From assembly GCF_006970865.1 (NCBI RefSeq), contig NZ_CP035503.1, positions 881,001-945,000 of the forward strand: a stretch of DNA of 64,000 bases. Direction: 5' to 3'. Both the position numbers and the translations under genes were made by a program. The notes under the pieces are model-generated. The model made no database searches. It was not told the origin of the DNA and saw only the letters and a program-made list of their open reading frames with translations. Positions 55,275 through 63,702 of the stretch are shown in pieces (within the stretch, counting starts at the first letter, position 1; the number at the start of each line of letters is the position of its first letter). This stretch comes from Rhodoferax sediminis (GTDB taxonomy: Bacteria > Pseudomonadota > Gammaproteobacteria > Burkholderiales > Burkholderiaceae_C).

Positions 55275-55475
55275 ATGAGACAGGCCATTGGAGTAATTGT
55301 CTTGGTTGCCGCGCTGGTCGCAGCCGAACTGTGGACGTCCGGCGCGAAGCGCGGTTGGGGAGCCATGGTGGGTGCAGGACTCGGCATCATTATGGTCGCC
55401 TGGGTTGTGAAGGTATGGCTTCGCAACCGTCAGCGCAGGCGTTTGATGGACATGCGCGACTCGGCGCTTTGGTAA
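55275..55475 (+). CDS. small membrane protein, unknown
   Basis: 66 residues: two hydrophobic helices (AIGVIVLVAALVAAELW; GAMVGAGLGIIMVAWVV) separated by TSGAKRGW, and a basic tail (RNRQRRRLMDMRD). Probable inner-membrane protein with cytosolic C-terminus by the positive-inside rule. No homologue recalled. Confidence 0.5.
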   Translation: MRQAIGVIVLVAALVAAELWTSGAKRGWGAMVGAGLGIIMVAWVVKVWLRNRQRRRLMDMRDSALW

Positions 55476-56108
55476 GACCTCGAGCAGAAATCGGCCGGGT
55501 GCCGCTGCTCGGACCGATTCATTTCCCACTTGCGTCGAGCGTTGGTCGCTCGGCCCTTCAATGTTCAACCCACCGCGACCGTTTGAATGCCCCGCTCCGG
55601 CCACATTCCGCCCGGTCGGTCCAGTAGCCAATGGTGCCGCTCGCTGCGTTGAGTGGCTAGGCATCCCCGTGGCGAATCGGTCGGCGACACGCAATCCAGC
55701 GTGACCGATTCGAGTCGATTCCTGCCTGAGGGGATGCCTTGTCCCCACTTTGAATCGTTTAGCCGTGAGCGCTCGGCCCTGTTGGCAAGTCTATCCACCG
55801 CTGGTCAAGAGGGCCACTACGTGTGCTGATTTTTTGAGCGACGACGGCATACCCAAGGTTGGCGCCACGTTCGCAGGTTGTGCATACCTTTATCCACAGC
55901 TTAGACCACGGTTCGCAGGGGTAACTTTGGGCGGCGAGCCGGGCTGTATCCGGCTTGATGACCCGCAGCTCTGGCTCCGGCCACGCAGGTAAGACTCGTG
56001 AAGATAGGACCAATCCCCGTGAAAAAAAAGCCGCCACCCATCGGGTCAAGCGGCATCTACTTTCACCGAGCGACGCAGAGCCGACCGGGAGGAGGTGAGT
56101 TCTGCTGG
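55476..56108. other. gene-free stretch with a structured element
   Basis: About 630 bp without a gene. It contains the nested inverted repeats at 55659-55739. Confidence 0.4.
55659..55739. other. three-tier nested inverted repeat (81 bp)
   Basis: Outer arms AGGCATCCCC/GGGGATGCCT (10 bp), middle arms CGAATCGGTC/GACCGATTCG (10 bp) and inner arms CACGC/GCGTG (5 bp, loop AATCCA) are all perfect and coaxial, with asymmetric linkers of 4 and 17 bp. This could form a long hairpin in RNA or a cruciform. No family recognised. Confidence 0.6.
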
Positions 56109-56426
56109 CTACTTGGCAGCAGCCTTGGCGGCCTTGCGAGCAGCAGCCTTCGGGTCAACGATGGCCTTGAACCTTGACCCAGCCGTGAACTTGGGCACGG
56201 TGCTCGCTGGGATTTTGAGCGCAGCGCCAGTGCTCGGGTTCTTGCCAGTGCGGGCAGCGCGCTTTGCGGATTTAAAGGTGCCGAAGCCGACCAGAGTGAC
56301 TGAGTCACCTTTTTTGACGGCAACCTGAATGGTTTCAATGAGGGTATCCAGGACGCGTCCGGCAGCCGCTTTGGACAGGTCTTGGTTCTTGGAAACAAGC
56401 TTTTCGATGAGTTCAGCGCGATTCAT
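56109..56426 (-). CDS. HU family DNA-binding protein
   Basis: 105 residues starting MNRAELIEKLVSKNQDLSK. HU dimerisation helices, then VGFGTFKSAKRAARTGKNPSTG and the arm; the C-terminal AARKAAKAAAK is a short basic tail, longer than in E. coli HU. A chromosomal-protein paralogue inside the island, beside H-NS. Confidence 0.92.
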   Translation of the reverse strand: MNRAELIEKLVSKNQDLSKAAAGRVLDTLIETIQVAVKKGDSVTLVGFGTFKSAKRAARTGKNPSTGAALKIPASTVPKFTAGSRFKAIVDPKAAARKAAKAAAK

Positions 56427-56638
56427 TTTTGATTGGTTGCAATGGAGTTGATGAGGTGGTGAGTTTACTGGGTTAACGACTGGAGGCCTTTGGCGTCCCC
56501 ATAGAAGGTGATGGAAATCGGATTTCGCCAGGCTTGCGACTAAGCAGTATTCGTTCCGGCTTATCAATTCCGGATGAACTCAATTGGGGTTAATTTGCGC
56601 TATGCTCTGCGCCTCTTCTCAAAAAACAGGAATTATCA

Positions 56639-57001
56639 ATGGCAAAAACCCTCGCTCAATTGAATGCCCAGATTGCAGAACTGCAAAAAAAGGCTGATGC
56701 GGTAAAGGCAAAGGAAGTCGCCGGCGTTGTTGCGCGCATCAAAGAGGCGATTACACACTACGGACTGACGGCCGCCGACCTGGGCCTTTCGGGACGAACT
56801 GCCAAGGGCGTCAAGACTATCGAGGCAACGGGAAAGGTCGTCGCAAGGAAGACACGTAAGAAGGCGGCCAAGAAGCCTGCTGGCGTGATTCGATACCGCG
56901 ATGACGCGGGCCACGCATGGACTGGCCACGGTATGCGCCCGAGGTGGTACAAGGACGCGCTGGCGTCGGGTAAGACACCGCAAGACCTGGAAGTGAAGTA
57001 G
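56639..57001 (+). CDS. H-NS family nucleoid protein (copy 2)
   Basis: 120 residues, close to the protein at 23649: N-terminal coiled coil LNAQIAELQKKADAVKAKEV and C-terminal IRYRDDAGHAWTGHGMRPRW. Shares the upstream motif GCTATGCTCTGC with copy 1 and an AGGA before the ATG. Island-borne H-NS may silence the cargo or supplement the host protein. Confidence 0.92.
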   Translation: MAKTLAQLNAQIAELQKKADAVKAKEVAGVVARIKEAITHYGLTAADLGLSGRTAKGVKTIEATGKVVARKTRKKAAKKPAGVIRYRDDAGHAWTGHGMRPRWYKDALASGKTPQDLEVK

Positions 57002-57112
57002 AGCGAAACCCCTCGGTGGAAAAAAATGCTGCCCGTTGCCGCCGACAATGTTGGTGTCCGGCTGTAGCGCCCGGGCACGTTCTACCTGGCAACGGGTGCA
57101 AGGAACCTCATC

Positions 57113-57433
57113 GTGTCAGACGAATACCAAATTGAGATTCCGCAGTCATTCATGGTGCTGTATGTCGACCCTGGGCGACACAAACCCAACGCCCCTCGGG
57201 AGGTCGTAGCCAGTCGCTATGAACTCTGCGAAGACATGGCCGACATGCTCACTGAACACGCGAGGGACATGTCTTTCAGATTGGATATGACCGAGATGGA
57301 CGTACTTGTGCGTTGCCTCCAGGGCTTGAAGGCAGATGCTGAGGCGGTGACCGAAAAGGAGGCGGAGTGGGTGATTCGCCGCCTCGCCGAACTGTTGGAC
57401 TGGGCGTTGCCAGACTTTGCCGTCGTCGAGTAG
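57113..57433 (+). CDS. conserved small acidic protein (unknown)
   Basis: 106 residues with GTG start. Contains SFMVLYVDPGRHKPNAPRE, a conserved beginning seen in Burkholderiales proteins sometimes labelled as chaperone-related ATPases, although no P-loop exists. The rest is helical and acidic. Shares direction with H-NS copy 2, 110 bp upstream. Confidence 0.65.
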   Translation: MSDEYQIEIPQSFMVLYVDPGRHKPNAPREVVASRYELCEDMADMLTEHARDMSFRLDMTEMDVLVRCLQGLKADAEAVTEKEAEWVIRRLAELLDWALPDFAVVE

Positions 57434-57690
57434 AGATGTGCGACGTCGGGCGGCGGCCGTTTTAAGTCAAAGGGTTGCATCCCAACACTGTCGGCGAAGC
57501 CGAAGGTGACCTTGTGACCTTGCGTATCAGCGTGTGACGCCGCAGTTAGTCGAACAGTTTGCCTCCCTGGCAGACTTCTGCTTTGCGCCCATCGCGGTCA
57601 TTCGACTTTCTCGGAAGCAGACGTTCAGACTGACACTCGGGCGTGTGCCATACGGCAGCTGTTTGCGTCGCTTTATTTCATCGCTCGCAT

Positions 57691-58392
57691 TCAGCTCAGG
57701 CAGGCTTGCCGCGCGGGGTGCGCCAGCGCCTGCTCGAAGCTGAGAAGGGCAATGTCCCCTTGAGCCATTTCGGGCGCCTCAACGGTGTTGTCCCGTCGGC
57801 TCGGTCTCAAGAACCAGTCGTTCTTCGCGGACTGGGGCGTGCCGTCGCCGGCCGCGTAAATTCCCTGCAACGCCAGCCCCACAGTCATTTCGCCCATCGT
57901 GCCACAAGACACGGCGTGCGCGATGGCGTTCAGCGCGTCAGGGAGGAGCTCGCACTGGACGAACCAGTCATCGTCGTTGCCGAGACCCAGCTTGTGATGA
58001 ACAACCCCCACCCTTGCGCAGGTGTAATGCGGCGCGCTCCCTTGCCTTTGCACCAGCTCCTCGCGCCTGTAGCGTATATCCTCATCCAACGCATGAAAAC
58101 CGATGCCGAGCATATGAACCTTGTTGTCTGGGTCGCCGACAACCGAAATTGACCCTCCTTCGAGTGCCGCCCTTCCCCGCACATACAGCGACATCGCCGG
58201 CGCCAGTCCGAGTTCCTTGTCGCCGAAGCGAAACCGGCGCGCCTCGTTGAACACCTGAAGATGGCGGACATGCAGGTACATGGTCCGATTGGGGTTGAGA
58301 AGGTAGGTCTGCTGTAGGCCTTCGTGTGTCTCGATGACGAGCTTGTTGTCGACTTCGGCGTGGACCCTGGCCACAGTTTTTTCCTGATTCAT
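57691..58392 (-). CDS. protein B1: cytosolic protein of unknown family (paralogue of 61908)
   Basis: 233 residues, AGGGAA ribosome site before ATG, no leader or membrane helix. Aligns over its whole length with B2: both have LVIETxxGxxQTYxLNxxRTMYLHVR, then FRFGDxxLGLAPxMSLxVRG, then SISxxGDPDxKVxxLGIxF and a C-terminal NTVxAPEMAxGDIxLLSFEXAL (x marks differences). Predicted as mostly beta with an alpha-helical end. Neighbour of secreted protein A1. No known family recalled; DNA context suggests an island-specific function. Confidence 0.7.
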   Translation of the reverse strand: MNQEKTVARVHAEVDNKLVIETHEGLQQTYLLNPNRTMYLHVRHLQVFNEARRFRFGDKELGLAPAMSLYVRGRAALEGGSISVVGDPDNKVHMLGIGFHALDEDIRYRREELVQRQGSAPHYTCARVGVVHHKLGLGNDDDWFVQCELLPDALNAIAHAVSCGTMGEMTVGLALQGIYAAGDGTPQSAKNDWFLRPSRRDNTVEAPEMAQGDIALLSFEQALAHPARQACLS

Positions 58393-58927
58393 TGAGTTCC
58401 CTGAATTGGCACTTCATTGCCCGTACGGATGGAGTTGCCATGGCTGACTGGCCGGGGTCGCGACAGAATCTGCCCGTCGGTGTGTTGCAGGTTCCGCGGC
58501 GCAGTCGGAGCGATAGGTGCCCCGACCCTGGCGTGGAAGAGCCCGCGACTTGCTCGAGCGTCTGCTCAACGTGGTGGAGTGGGGAGGTCGCCCCGCAGAT
58601 GTTTGCGCGCTCGCCAAATAGGCGATGCCGGTCAACGCAATCCGCGGGGGCTGGGCATCTGCGATGCCCGAAAAAACAGAGACAGGAGGCAAAAGGTTTC
58701 CGTACTAAAGCAGATGGCCCCCTTTTTTTCGGGAATTCTATAGGTGCCAGTCCTGCGAACAACGGCGAGCAGCATTGGAAAAGGGCCGAAACTGTGAATT
58801 AATGCCGCATGACGGCACTTGCGCATTGAAGGAAAAGGCCTTTGGCCGCCACGTGCAGGTCATGACGGCGCTCGGGGACAGCCCAGGGCGGCGAGTCGGA
58901 GCCAACGCCTGGCAAGCAAATGCAGCC
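58393..58927. other. intergenic stretch between B1 and A1
   Basis: About 535 bp without a recognised gene. A conserved motif GCCAACGCCTGGCAAGC (58905-58921) lies just after the A1 stop and recurs after the A2 fragment. Confidence 0.4.
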
Positions 58928-59224
58928 TCAGAACTCGGTCTTGAGGATGATGAATTTATCCCCGGACTTCTGCTCGATCATCACTTGGCTCTTGAACATC
59001 GGGTGCGGTGGGTAACCGGGCGACCCCGCGGAGATAACCTGCTGGCTCACCTGAGGCGCCGGCGGGCGCGCCACAATCCTCAGGGAAATCTGAAAACTGG
59101 CGCTGCCTTGTCCTGCGCCGACCGACATCGGCAGCATCGATGAGGCCACACCGAGAAATACTGCTGCGAGGCACACTGATTTCCAACCTGCCGGCCTGGA
59201 CAATGGAGCTTGTTTCAGGTTCAT
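58928..59224 (-). CDS. protein A1: small secreted protein of unknown family
   Basis: 98 residues starting MNLKQAPLSRP. Signal peptide (SVCLAAVFLGVASSMLPMSVGAGQ), mature part about 62 residues: GSASFQISLRIVARPPAPQ, then GYPPHPMF and ending KSGDKFIILKTEF. The mature chain shows alternating hydrophobic residues typical of beta strands. A3 is almost identical in the mature region. Function unknown. Confidence 0.7.
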   Translation of the reverse strand: MNLKQAPLSRPAGWKSVCLAAVFLGVASSMLPMSVGAGQGSASFQISLRIVARPPAPQVSQQVISAGSPGYPPHPMFKSQVMIEQKSGDKFIILKTEF

Positions 59225-59463
59225 GGCTCTTTTAAATGACGTTGCCCGCAAGCACTTACCCAGCAGTCGCTCGATGGCCTGGTTACGCAGCCATCATCTC
59301 AGGGCTCGTGTTCTGAAACTCATTCTGCTCAGGGTCTTCCTCGGGCGGACGGTGCAGGTCGACCGAGGCCAAGTCGAGGCTGAGGGCGAGTAATATCGCC
59401 ATGGGGCATTTGCGGCGCGTCAACGCCGCTGCTCATGTAGTGTTCCCCAACTCCACCGGGTGA

Positions 59464-60309
59464 ATGAAAATGCATAGCAATAATCAAGAAAAGGCTACGC
59501 CCCGTGCTGGCGTTGAGTCTCCCGTTGTCCCCGGGACCATATTGCCCCGTCAGGCATGGCCCGGGATGACGCCAGCCGTGCCGCCAACCTCGGAGGGCGC
59601 TGGCCACCACCTGCGCGACTATTTCCTACCGCGCGGCATGAGTGACGCCGACTTGGAATGCCTGGAAAGCCTGGCGTTGAACCGGCGCAAGGTCAGGTCT
59701 GCGCAAACGCTCTACCGCGAGGGAGACCCCTTCGTCTTTGTCTATCTTGTGCGCAGCGGCACGTTGAAGTCCAGCTTGGCGATGGCGGATGGTGGCGAGC
59801 GGGTGAACGGCTTCTACATGGCGGGCGAACTGACCGGGCTGGACGCGGTGGCCTATGGCCGCCATGCCAGCAGCGCCACGGCCCTGGAGGACACCGAGGT
59901 TTCGGCCATTCCTTACGCGCAACTCGCCAAATTGGCGGCCGGCAACGCCGACATGCAGGGCCTCGTCGCCCGCCTGATGAGCCGCGAGATTGTGCGCGAG
60001 CACAGTCACGCGCTGCTATCGCAGTTGAGGGCCGAGGGGCGGTTGGCGGCGTTCCTGTTGAACCTGTCGCGACGCCTGAAGGCCCGTGGCTACTCACTCA
60101 GCGAATTTCACCTGCGAATGACGCGCGCTGACATCGGCAGTTACCTGGGGTTGAAGTTGGAAACCGTCAGCCGGACGTTTTCAATTTTCCAGCAACAACG
60201 CCTGCTTGAAGTAAACGCACGACATATTCACATCATCGACCGGGACGCTCTGACGCGCGTCTTTGAAACCCATGCGCATGATGACGCTTGGCAAAAACCG
60301 GAGCGGTGA
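59464..60309 (+). CDS. Crp/Fnr family transcriptional regulator
   Basis: 281 residues. Long Pro/Thr-rich N-terminus, cNMP-binding-like domain at about 50-190 (YREGDPFVFVYLVRSGTLKSS; YMAGELTGLDAVAY) and a winged helix with the recognition motif RADIGSYLGLKLETVSRTFSIFQ. There are no Fnr-type N-terminal cysteines, so oxygen sensing by an iron-sulfur cluster is unlikely. It lies between the two A/B pairs and reads opposite to them, so it may control them. Confidence 0.88.
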   Translation: MKMHSNNQEKATPRAGVESPVVPGTILPRQAWPGMTPAVPPTSEGAGHHLRDYFLPRGMSDADLECLESLALNRRKVRSAQTLYREGDPFVFVYLVRSGTLKSSLAMADGGERVNGFYMAGELTGLDAVAYGRHASSATALEDTEVSAIPYAQLAKLAAGNADMQGLVARLMSREIVREHSHALLSQLRAEGRLAAFLLNLSRRLKARGYSLSEFHLRMTRADIGSYLGLKLETVSRTFSIFQQQRLLEVNARHIHIIDRDALTRVFETHAHDDAWQKPER

Positions 60310-60344
60310 GTTCTAGCTAACGCCTGGCAAGCGGATGCAGCTTC

Positions 60345-60437
60345 AGGGCTCAGCGGCGATGTCGATGAACGTCTTTCCGGGATTTTCTTCGGTCGCCCCC
60401 TGGTCTTTGCACACCTGCATCGGTGGGTAGCTGCAAT
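60345..60437 (-). pseudogene. A2: relic of a third copy of secreted protein A
   Basis: Read on the minus strand: YPPMQVCKDQGATEENPGKT then FIDIAAEP and a stop. This aligns with the last 26 residues of A1 (GYPPHPMF to GDKFIILKTEF). A stop lies just before the fragment and no start exists. The downstream repeat motif is also present. Confidence 0.5.
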
Positions 60438-60525
60438 GAGTTTCGGCTCACAAGCTCAGGGGCGGATGAGCTTCCAGTTCGCGCCCGAAGCTGACATATA
60501 GGCTACCTCAAAGTTGTCGATATCT

Positions 60526-61521
60526 TCACCTCGACCGCAGAACCAAAATACTCCCAAGCGACCGAAGACGCACGACTTCTTCGAGTACCAACCCACTAGC
60601 TTGAATGACCAATTTCCATTCGGACAAGGTCCGCTCGCGTCCTCGACAGCCAACGAACATCTGCATGTCAAAGGAAGCGCTAGCGATGTTGGCGCCTGTT
60701 TCCGGCATGACCATCTCAAGCACCCCTACGTACGCGCCACTACTTCCGATGGCTTCATGAAGCTTTTGCAGTGCTCGTATGCAAGTGCTGTCGTCAAATG
60801 CATGCAGGACGGCCGAGAGCAGATAAATATCCTTCGCACCGGTTGCTGCCGGAATCGCATCGAACAGGTCTCCTGCCTGAAAGTGAAGGCGTTCGACGCC
60901 ATCCGTATGCTGATTTGCCCAATACCTTTGGGCTTCCTCAACAACCTGCGGCCGGTCCACAATCAGCGCAACCAAATTGGGATGGCGTTTCAGAATGGAG
61001 AGCGCCTTGGTTCCACGCGAGCCGCCTATATCGATAATGCGCTCGAATCGGCTCCCATCTAGGTCGGTGGCGAACCCGTCGCCCGCCAATGCCTCAACAC
61101 TGTCCATGGCTTCTGAGAAAAGATGGTCGAAGTCTGCATGGTGGTCGAGGTAATCAAATAATTCCTCGCCGTGGCTGAGTCGGAACGGCGATGTGCCGTC
61201 ACGAATGCCGGCTTCCAACTTCTCGAACCAGGGGCGGCTCATGAGCTCCGAGTTGTGCATCAGAATCATGGCCCGCACACTTTGCCTGTCGTCGCTACGC
61301 AGACAGTTGGACAGCTTGTTATTGCGGTAGACCATGGGAGCCACTTCCTCGAAGACCCCCATTGCCGCAAGCAATCGCATCAGACGCCCAAGAGCGTCAC
61401 CGTTGGCACCAACCCGTCCAGTAAGCTCTGATGCATTCAGGCTTTCCGGCCCAAGAACGGTTGCTACGTCCAGTCGAGCTGCAGCGAAGAGTGCTCGTGA
61501 TTGCCAGTAAAAGGCCAGTTC
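60526..61521 (-). pseudogene. SAM-dependent O-methyltransferase, 5'-truncated
   Basis: The C-terminal 284 residues from ATG 61380 are the methyltransferase domain (RIIDIGGSRGTKALSILKR; FIGHQVRAGDL-like motif AGDLFDAIPAATGAKDIYLLS). Homology continues upstream in the same frame: ELAFYWQSRALFAAARLDVA and TVLGPESLNASELTGRVG, the usual dimerisation helices, until a stop at about 61521 with no start codon. A standard protein has about 20 more N-terminal residues. The break coincides with the start of the repeated A3 unit, so the insertion or duplication probably removed the 5' end. Expression from ATG 61380 without the dimerisation domain is doubtful. Confidence 0.7.
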
Positions 61522-61548
61522 GAGCTACCGCCTGGCGGGGATACGGAC

Positions 61549-61812
61549 TCAGAACTCAGTCTTGAGGACAATGAATTTATCCCCGGACTTCTCCTCGACT
61601 ACCACCCTGTCCGTGAACATCGGGTGCGGTGGGTAGCCGGGCGACGCAGCGGAGATAACCTGCTGGCTCACTTTGGGCGCCGGCGGGCGCGCCACAATCC
61701 TCAAGGAAATCTGAAAACTGGCGCTACCTTGACCTGCGCCGACCGAAATTGACAGCATCAACGCGGCCAAGGCAATGAATAGGGTTGCAACGAAACATCG
61801 CTTCGCCCGCAC
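61549..61812 (-). CDS. protein A3: secreted protein, near copy of A1
   Basis: About 87 residues from GTG at 61812 (start uncertain; the frame is open far upstream with no good ribosome site). Signal peptide region CFVATLFIALAALMLSISV, mature region identical to A1 in GAGQGSASFQISLRIVARPP and ending KSGDKFIVLKTEF. The gene order B2 then A3 is the reverse of A1 then B1 along the minus strand. Confidence 0.65.
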   Translation of the reverse strand: MRAKRCFVATLFIALAALMLSISVGAGQGSASFQISLRIVARPPAPKVSQQVISAASPGYPPHPMFTDRVVVEEKSGDKFIVLKTEF

Positions 61813-61907
61813 GAACCCGGTAGGGGAGCGACGTCTAATGTTCAACGTAAATGGCTTCACCCCATATTCCCGGGAGCGTTGAAAGAGCGCGTAGTGTGGC
61901 AATTCGG

Positions 61908-62651
61908 TTATGCCAACATAGGCGCTGGAATCGTGTCGTCGAATGCATAGCGCTGAGGGACGGCCTCGAGCGACGAATGCGCCAGAGCTTCCTCGAAGCT
62001 GAGCAGGGTAATGTCGCCGTAGGCCATTTCCGGTGCGTCCACGGTGTTGTCCCGGCGGTTCGGTCTCAAGTACCAGTCGGCCTTCACCGACTGTGACGCG
62101 CGGGCTTCGCTTGAATAAATTCTGCGCAACGCCAGCCCCACGCTCATCACGCCCATCGTGCCGCAAGACGCGGCGCTTGAAATGGCGCGCAGCGTGGCAG
62201 GAGGAACCTGACACTGGATGAACCAGTCGTCGTCAATGCCGATGCCGCGACTGTGACGGACGAACCCAAGTCTGGCGCAGGGGTATCGCGGCGCCTGACC
62301 GTGCTTTTGCGCCAGTTCCATGCGCTTGCGGCGTAAGTCCTCGTCAAGCACATAGAAGTCGATACCAAGCGTCCGGACCTTGCTGTCGGGGTCGCCAATG
62401 ATCGAAATCGACCGGTCTTCAAGCGTGGCCGTGCCCCGCACGAGCAGTGACATCTCGGGCGCCAGCCCGAGGTCGTCATCGCCGAAGCGAAACAGGTTCA
62501 CTTCCCTGGACACATGGAGTTGCCGGACGTGCAGATACATCGTCCGATGTTGGTTGAGGCAGTAGGTCTGCTCACTCCCGTCGCGTGTTTCGATAACCAA
62601 TGCACCGCCGGCTTCGGTCTTCACCTTGACCGCAATTTCTTGCTTATTCAT
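61908..62651 (-). CDS. protein B2: paralogue of B1
   Basis: 247 residues starting MNKQEIAVKVKTEAGG at 62651 with GAGGGA upstream; the frame is open further but lacks homology. Full-length similarity to B1, including NRRDNTVDAPEMAYGDITLLS. C-terminus differs (DDTIPAPMLA). No signal peptide or known domain. It is upstream of and codirectional with A3. Confidence 0.7.
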   Translation of the reverse strand: MNKQEIAVKVKTEAGGALVIETRDGSEQTYCLNQHRTMYLHVRQLHVSREVNLFRFGDDDLGLAPEMSLLVRGTATLEDRSISIIGDPDSKVRTLGIDFYVLDEDLRRKRMELAQKHGQAPRYPCARLGFVRHSRGIGIDDDWFIQCQVPPATLRAISSAASCGTMGVMSVGLALRRIYSSEARASQSVKADWYLRPNRRDNTVDAPEMAYGDITLLSFEEALAHSSLEAVPQRYAFDDTIPAPMLA

Positions 62652-62912
62652 CCATTCCCTCGGGTCGGCGTCAGATTGCTCCCTTTTTCTGCCTTGAAAT
62701 AAGTATACCGATGTGGTTACTATATGTAACAAATAGCTTGTGAAAAAGCTGAACCCATGCCGCAGTGTTGCTTGACCGCACGGGCAATCGTTGAAAGATA
62801 AAACCTTGGAACTACTTGTGCATCGTGTAATGGAAGGAGGTACACAGGCATTGACGCCGGTCTCATTCGCCCTGGGTTGGTGAAGGCCTCGGGCATTGCC
62901 TTGCACGAGGTC

Positions 62913-63296
62913 TCACGGCCAAGCAGAAACTGAACTAGCAGTCGAATAACCAGGGTTGGTCTCAAGGCGCCCGTTAGGACTGAGCTCACACACGGCCTTG
63001 CAGGGTGGGTAGTCGATGAACAGGCCCTGGTGCTGGTCGGCCTTGACGCGCGCATCGAAGGCTTCGGCCTCTTGTCGCGAGCCGAAGGTGATGGACTGCT
63101 CTGGGTGGCCGGTGCGGCGCACGCGCACCAGGAAGCTGGTGGCGAGCTGGACCAGCTTGGGTTTGAACCCCTGCTCACGCAAGCTCTTGACATAGGCCTT
63201 GAGCTTGTCGTCGGCGTCATAGGGAAAGGATTTCTCGAGTTCGTCGTGTTTTGTGACGGTGACAACGAAATTCGAGCGGTTGGTAATGCTGGCCAC
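62913..63296 (-). pseudogene. site-specific integrase, N-terminal fragment
   Basis: The first 100 residues (MASITNRSNFVVTVTKHDEL; KAYVKSLREQGFKPKLVQLA; GHPEQSITFGSRQEAEAFDARVKADQHQGLFIDY, quoted in parts) resemble the N-terminal arm-binding region of tyrosine recombinases carried by tRNA-integrated elements. Homology ends at GLFIDY; the remaining residues come from the 44-bp repeat. The core-binding and catalytic domains (RxxR, Y) are missing. Next to tRNA-Pro, the expected position for the island's integrase. Confidence 0.75.
62966..63009. repeat. 44-bp dispersed repeat, copy 2, at the integrase breakpoint
   Basis: Six differences from 44104-44147. The integrase similarity stops where this repeat starts. 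Confidence 0.6.
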
Positions 63297-63487
63297 AAAG
63301 ATTCTCCAAAAAAGTTACTGGAAACCCGTCTAGGCAATCAAAAACTTTAAGGATGTGGCGCTAAAAAAACGCGTCTTTAGAGGCGCGTTGTCGCGGCTGT
63401 GCGGGGCCGCCTGCAGCCCACCCCAAGGGGGCTCAGCTGTGGCGGCCAGCGCAGCCAGGCGCAGGGATGCGAATCTTCACGCAAGAC

Positions 63488-63508
63488 GATTTGGCACAGA
63501 TTTGGAAC
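63488..63508. repeat. 21-bp subterminal repeat, right copy
   Basis: Identical to 24190-24210, 54 bp inside the right att repeat; two GATTTGG heptamers at 10-bp phasing. Confidence 0.6.
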
Positions 63509-63561
63509 ATTTCGCCCCTTTTCGCCTGTTTGCGCAGGCGCTGGCTGCCCGGTGTCTTGCT

Positions 63562-63632
63562 AGACCATTGATTTCATTGGGGAAATCTGGTCGGGGTGAG
63601 AGGATTCGAACCTCCGGCCTCTACGTCCCGAA
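63562..63632. repeat. right attachment repeat (at intact tRNA-Pro)
   Basis: Overlaps the 3' half of the intact tRNA-Pro gene and about 26 bp of its 3' flank; four mismatches to 24006-24076. Confidence 0.88.
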
Positions 63633-63664
63633 CGTAGCGCTCTACCAGGCTAAGCTACACCCCG
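63588..63664 (-). tRNA. tRNA-Pro(CGG)
   Basis: 77 nt on the minus strand. Acceptor CGGGGTG pairs with CACCCCG; D-arm and T-arm (GGTTCGAATCC) present; anticodon stem CTACG/CGTAG with loop TTCGGGA, anticodon CGG; 3' ACCA encoded. It is the apparent integration target of the 39.5-kb island. Confidence 0.95.
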
Positions 63665-63702
63665 ATGACTCTTGGTCAGGAAGCGCCGTTACTGAAATGG
63701 CT

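Noticed and set aside
55659..55739. Integron attC site
   Set aside because: The simple and core site consensus (RYYYAAC/GTTRRRY) is missing and there is no integron integrase.
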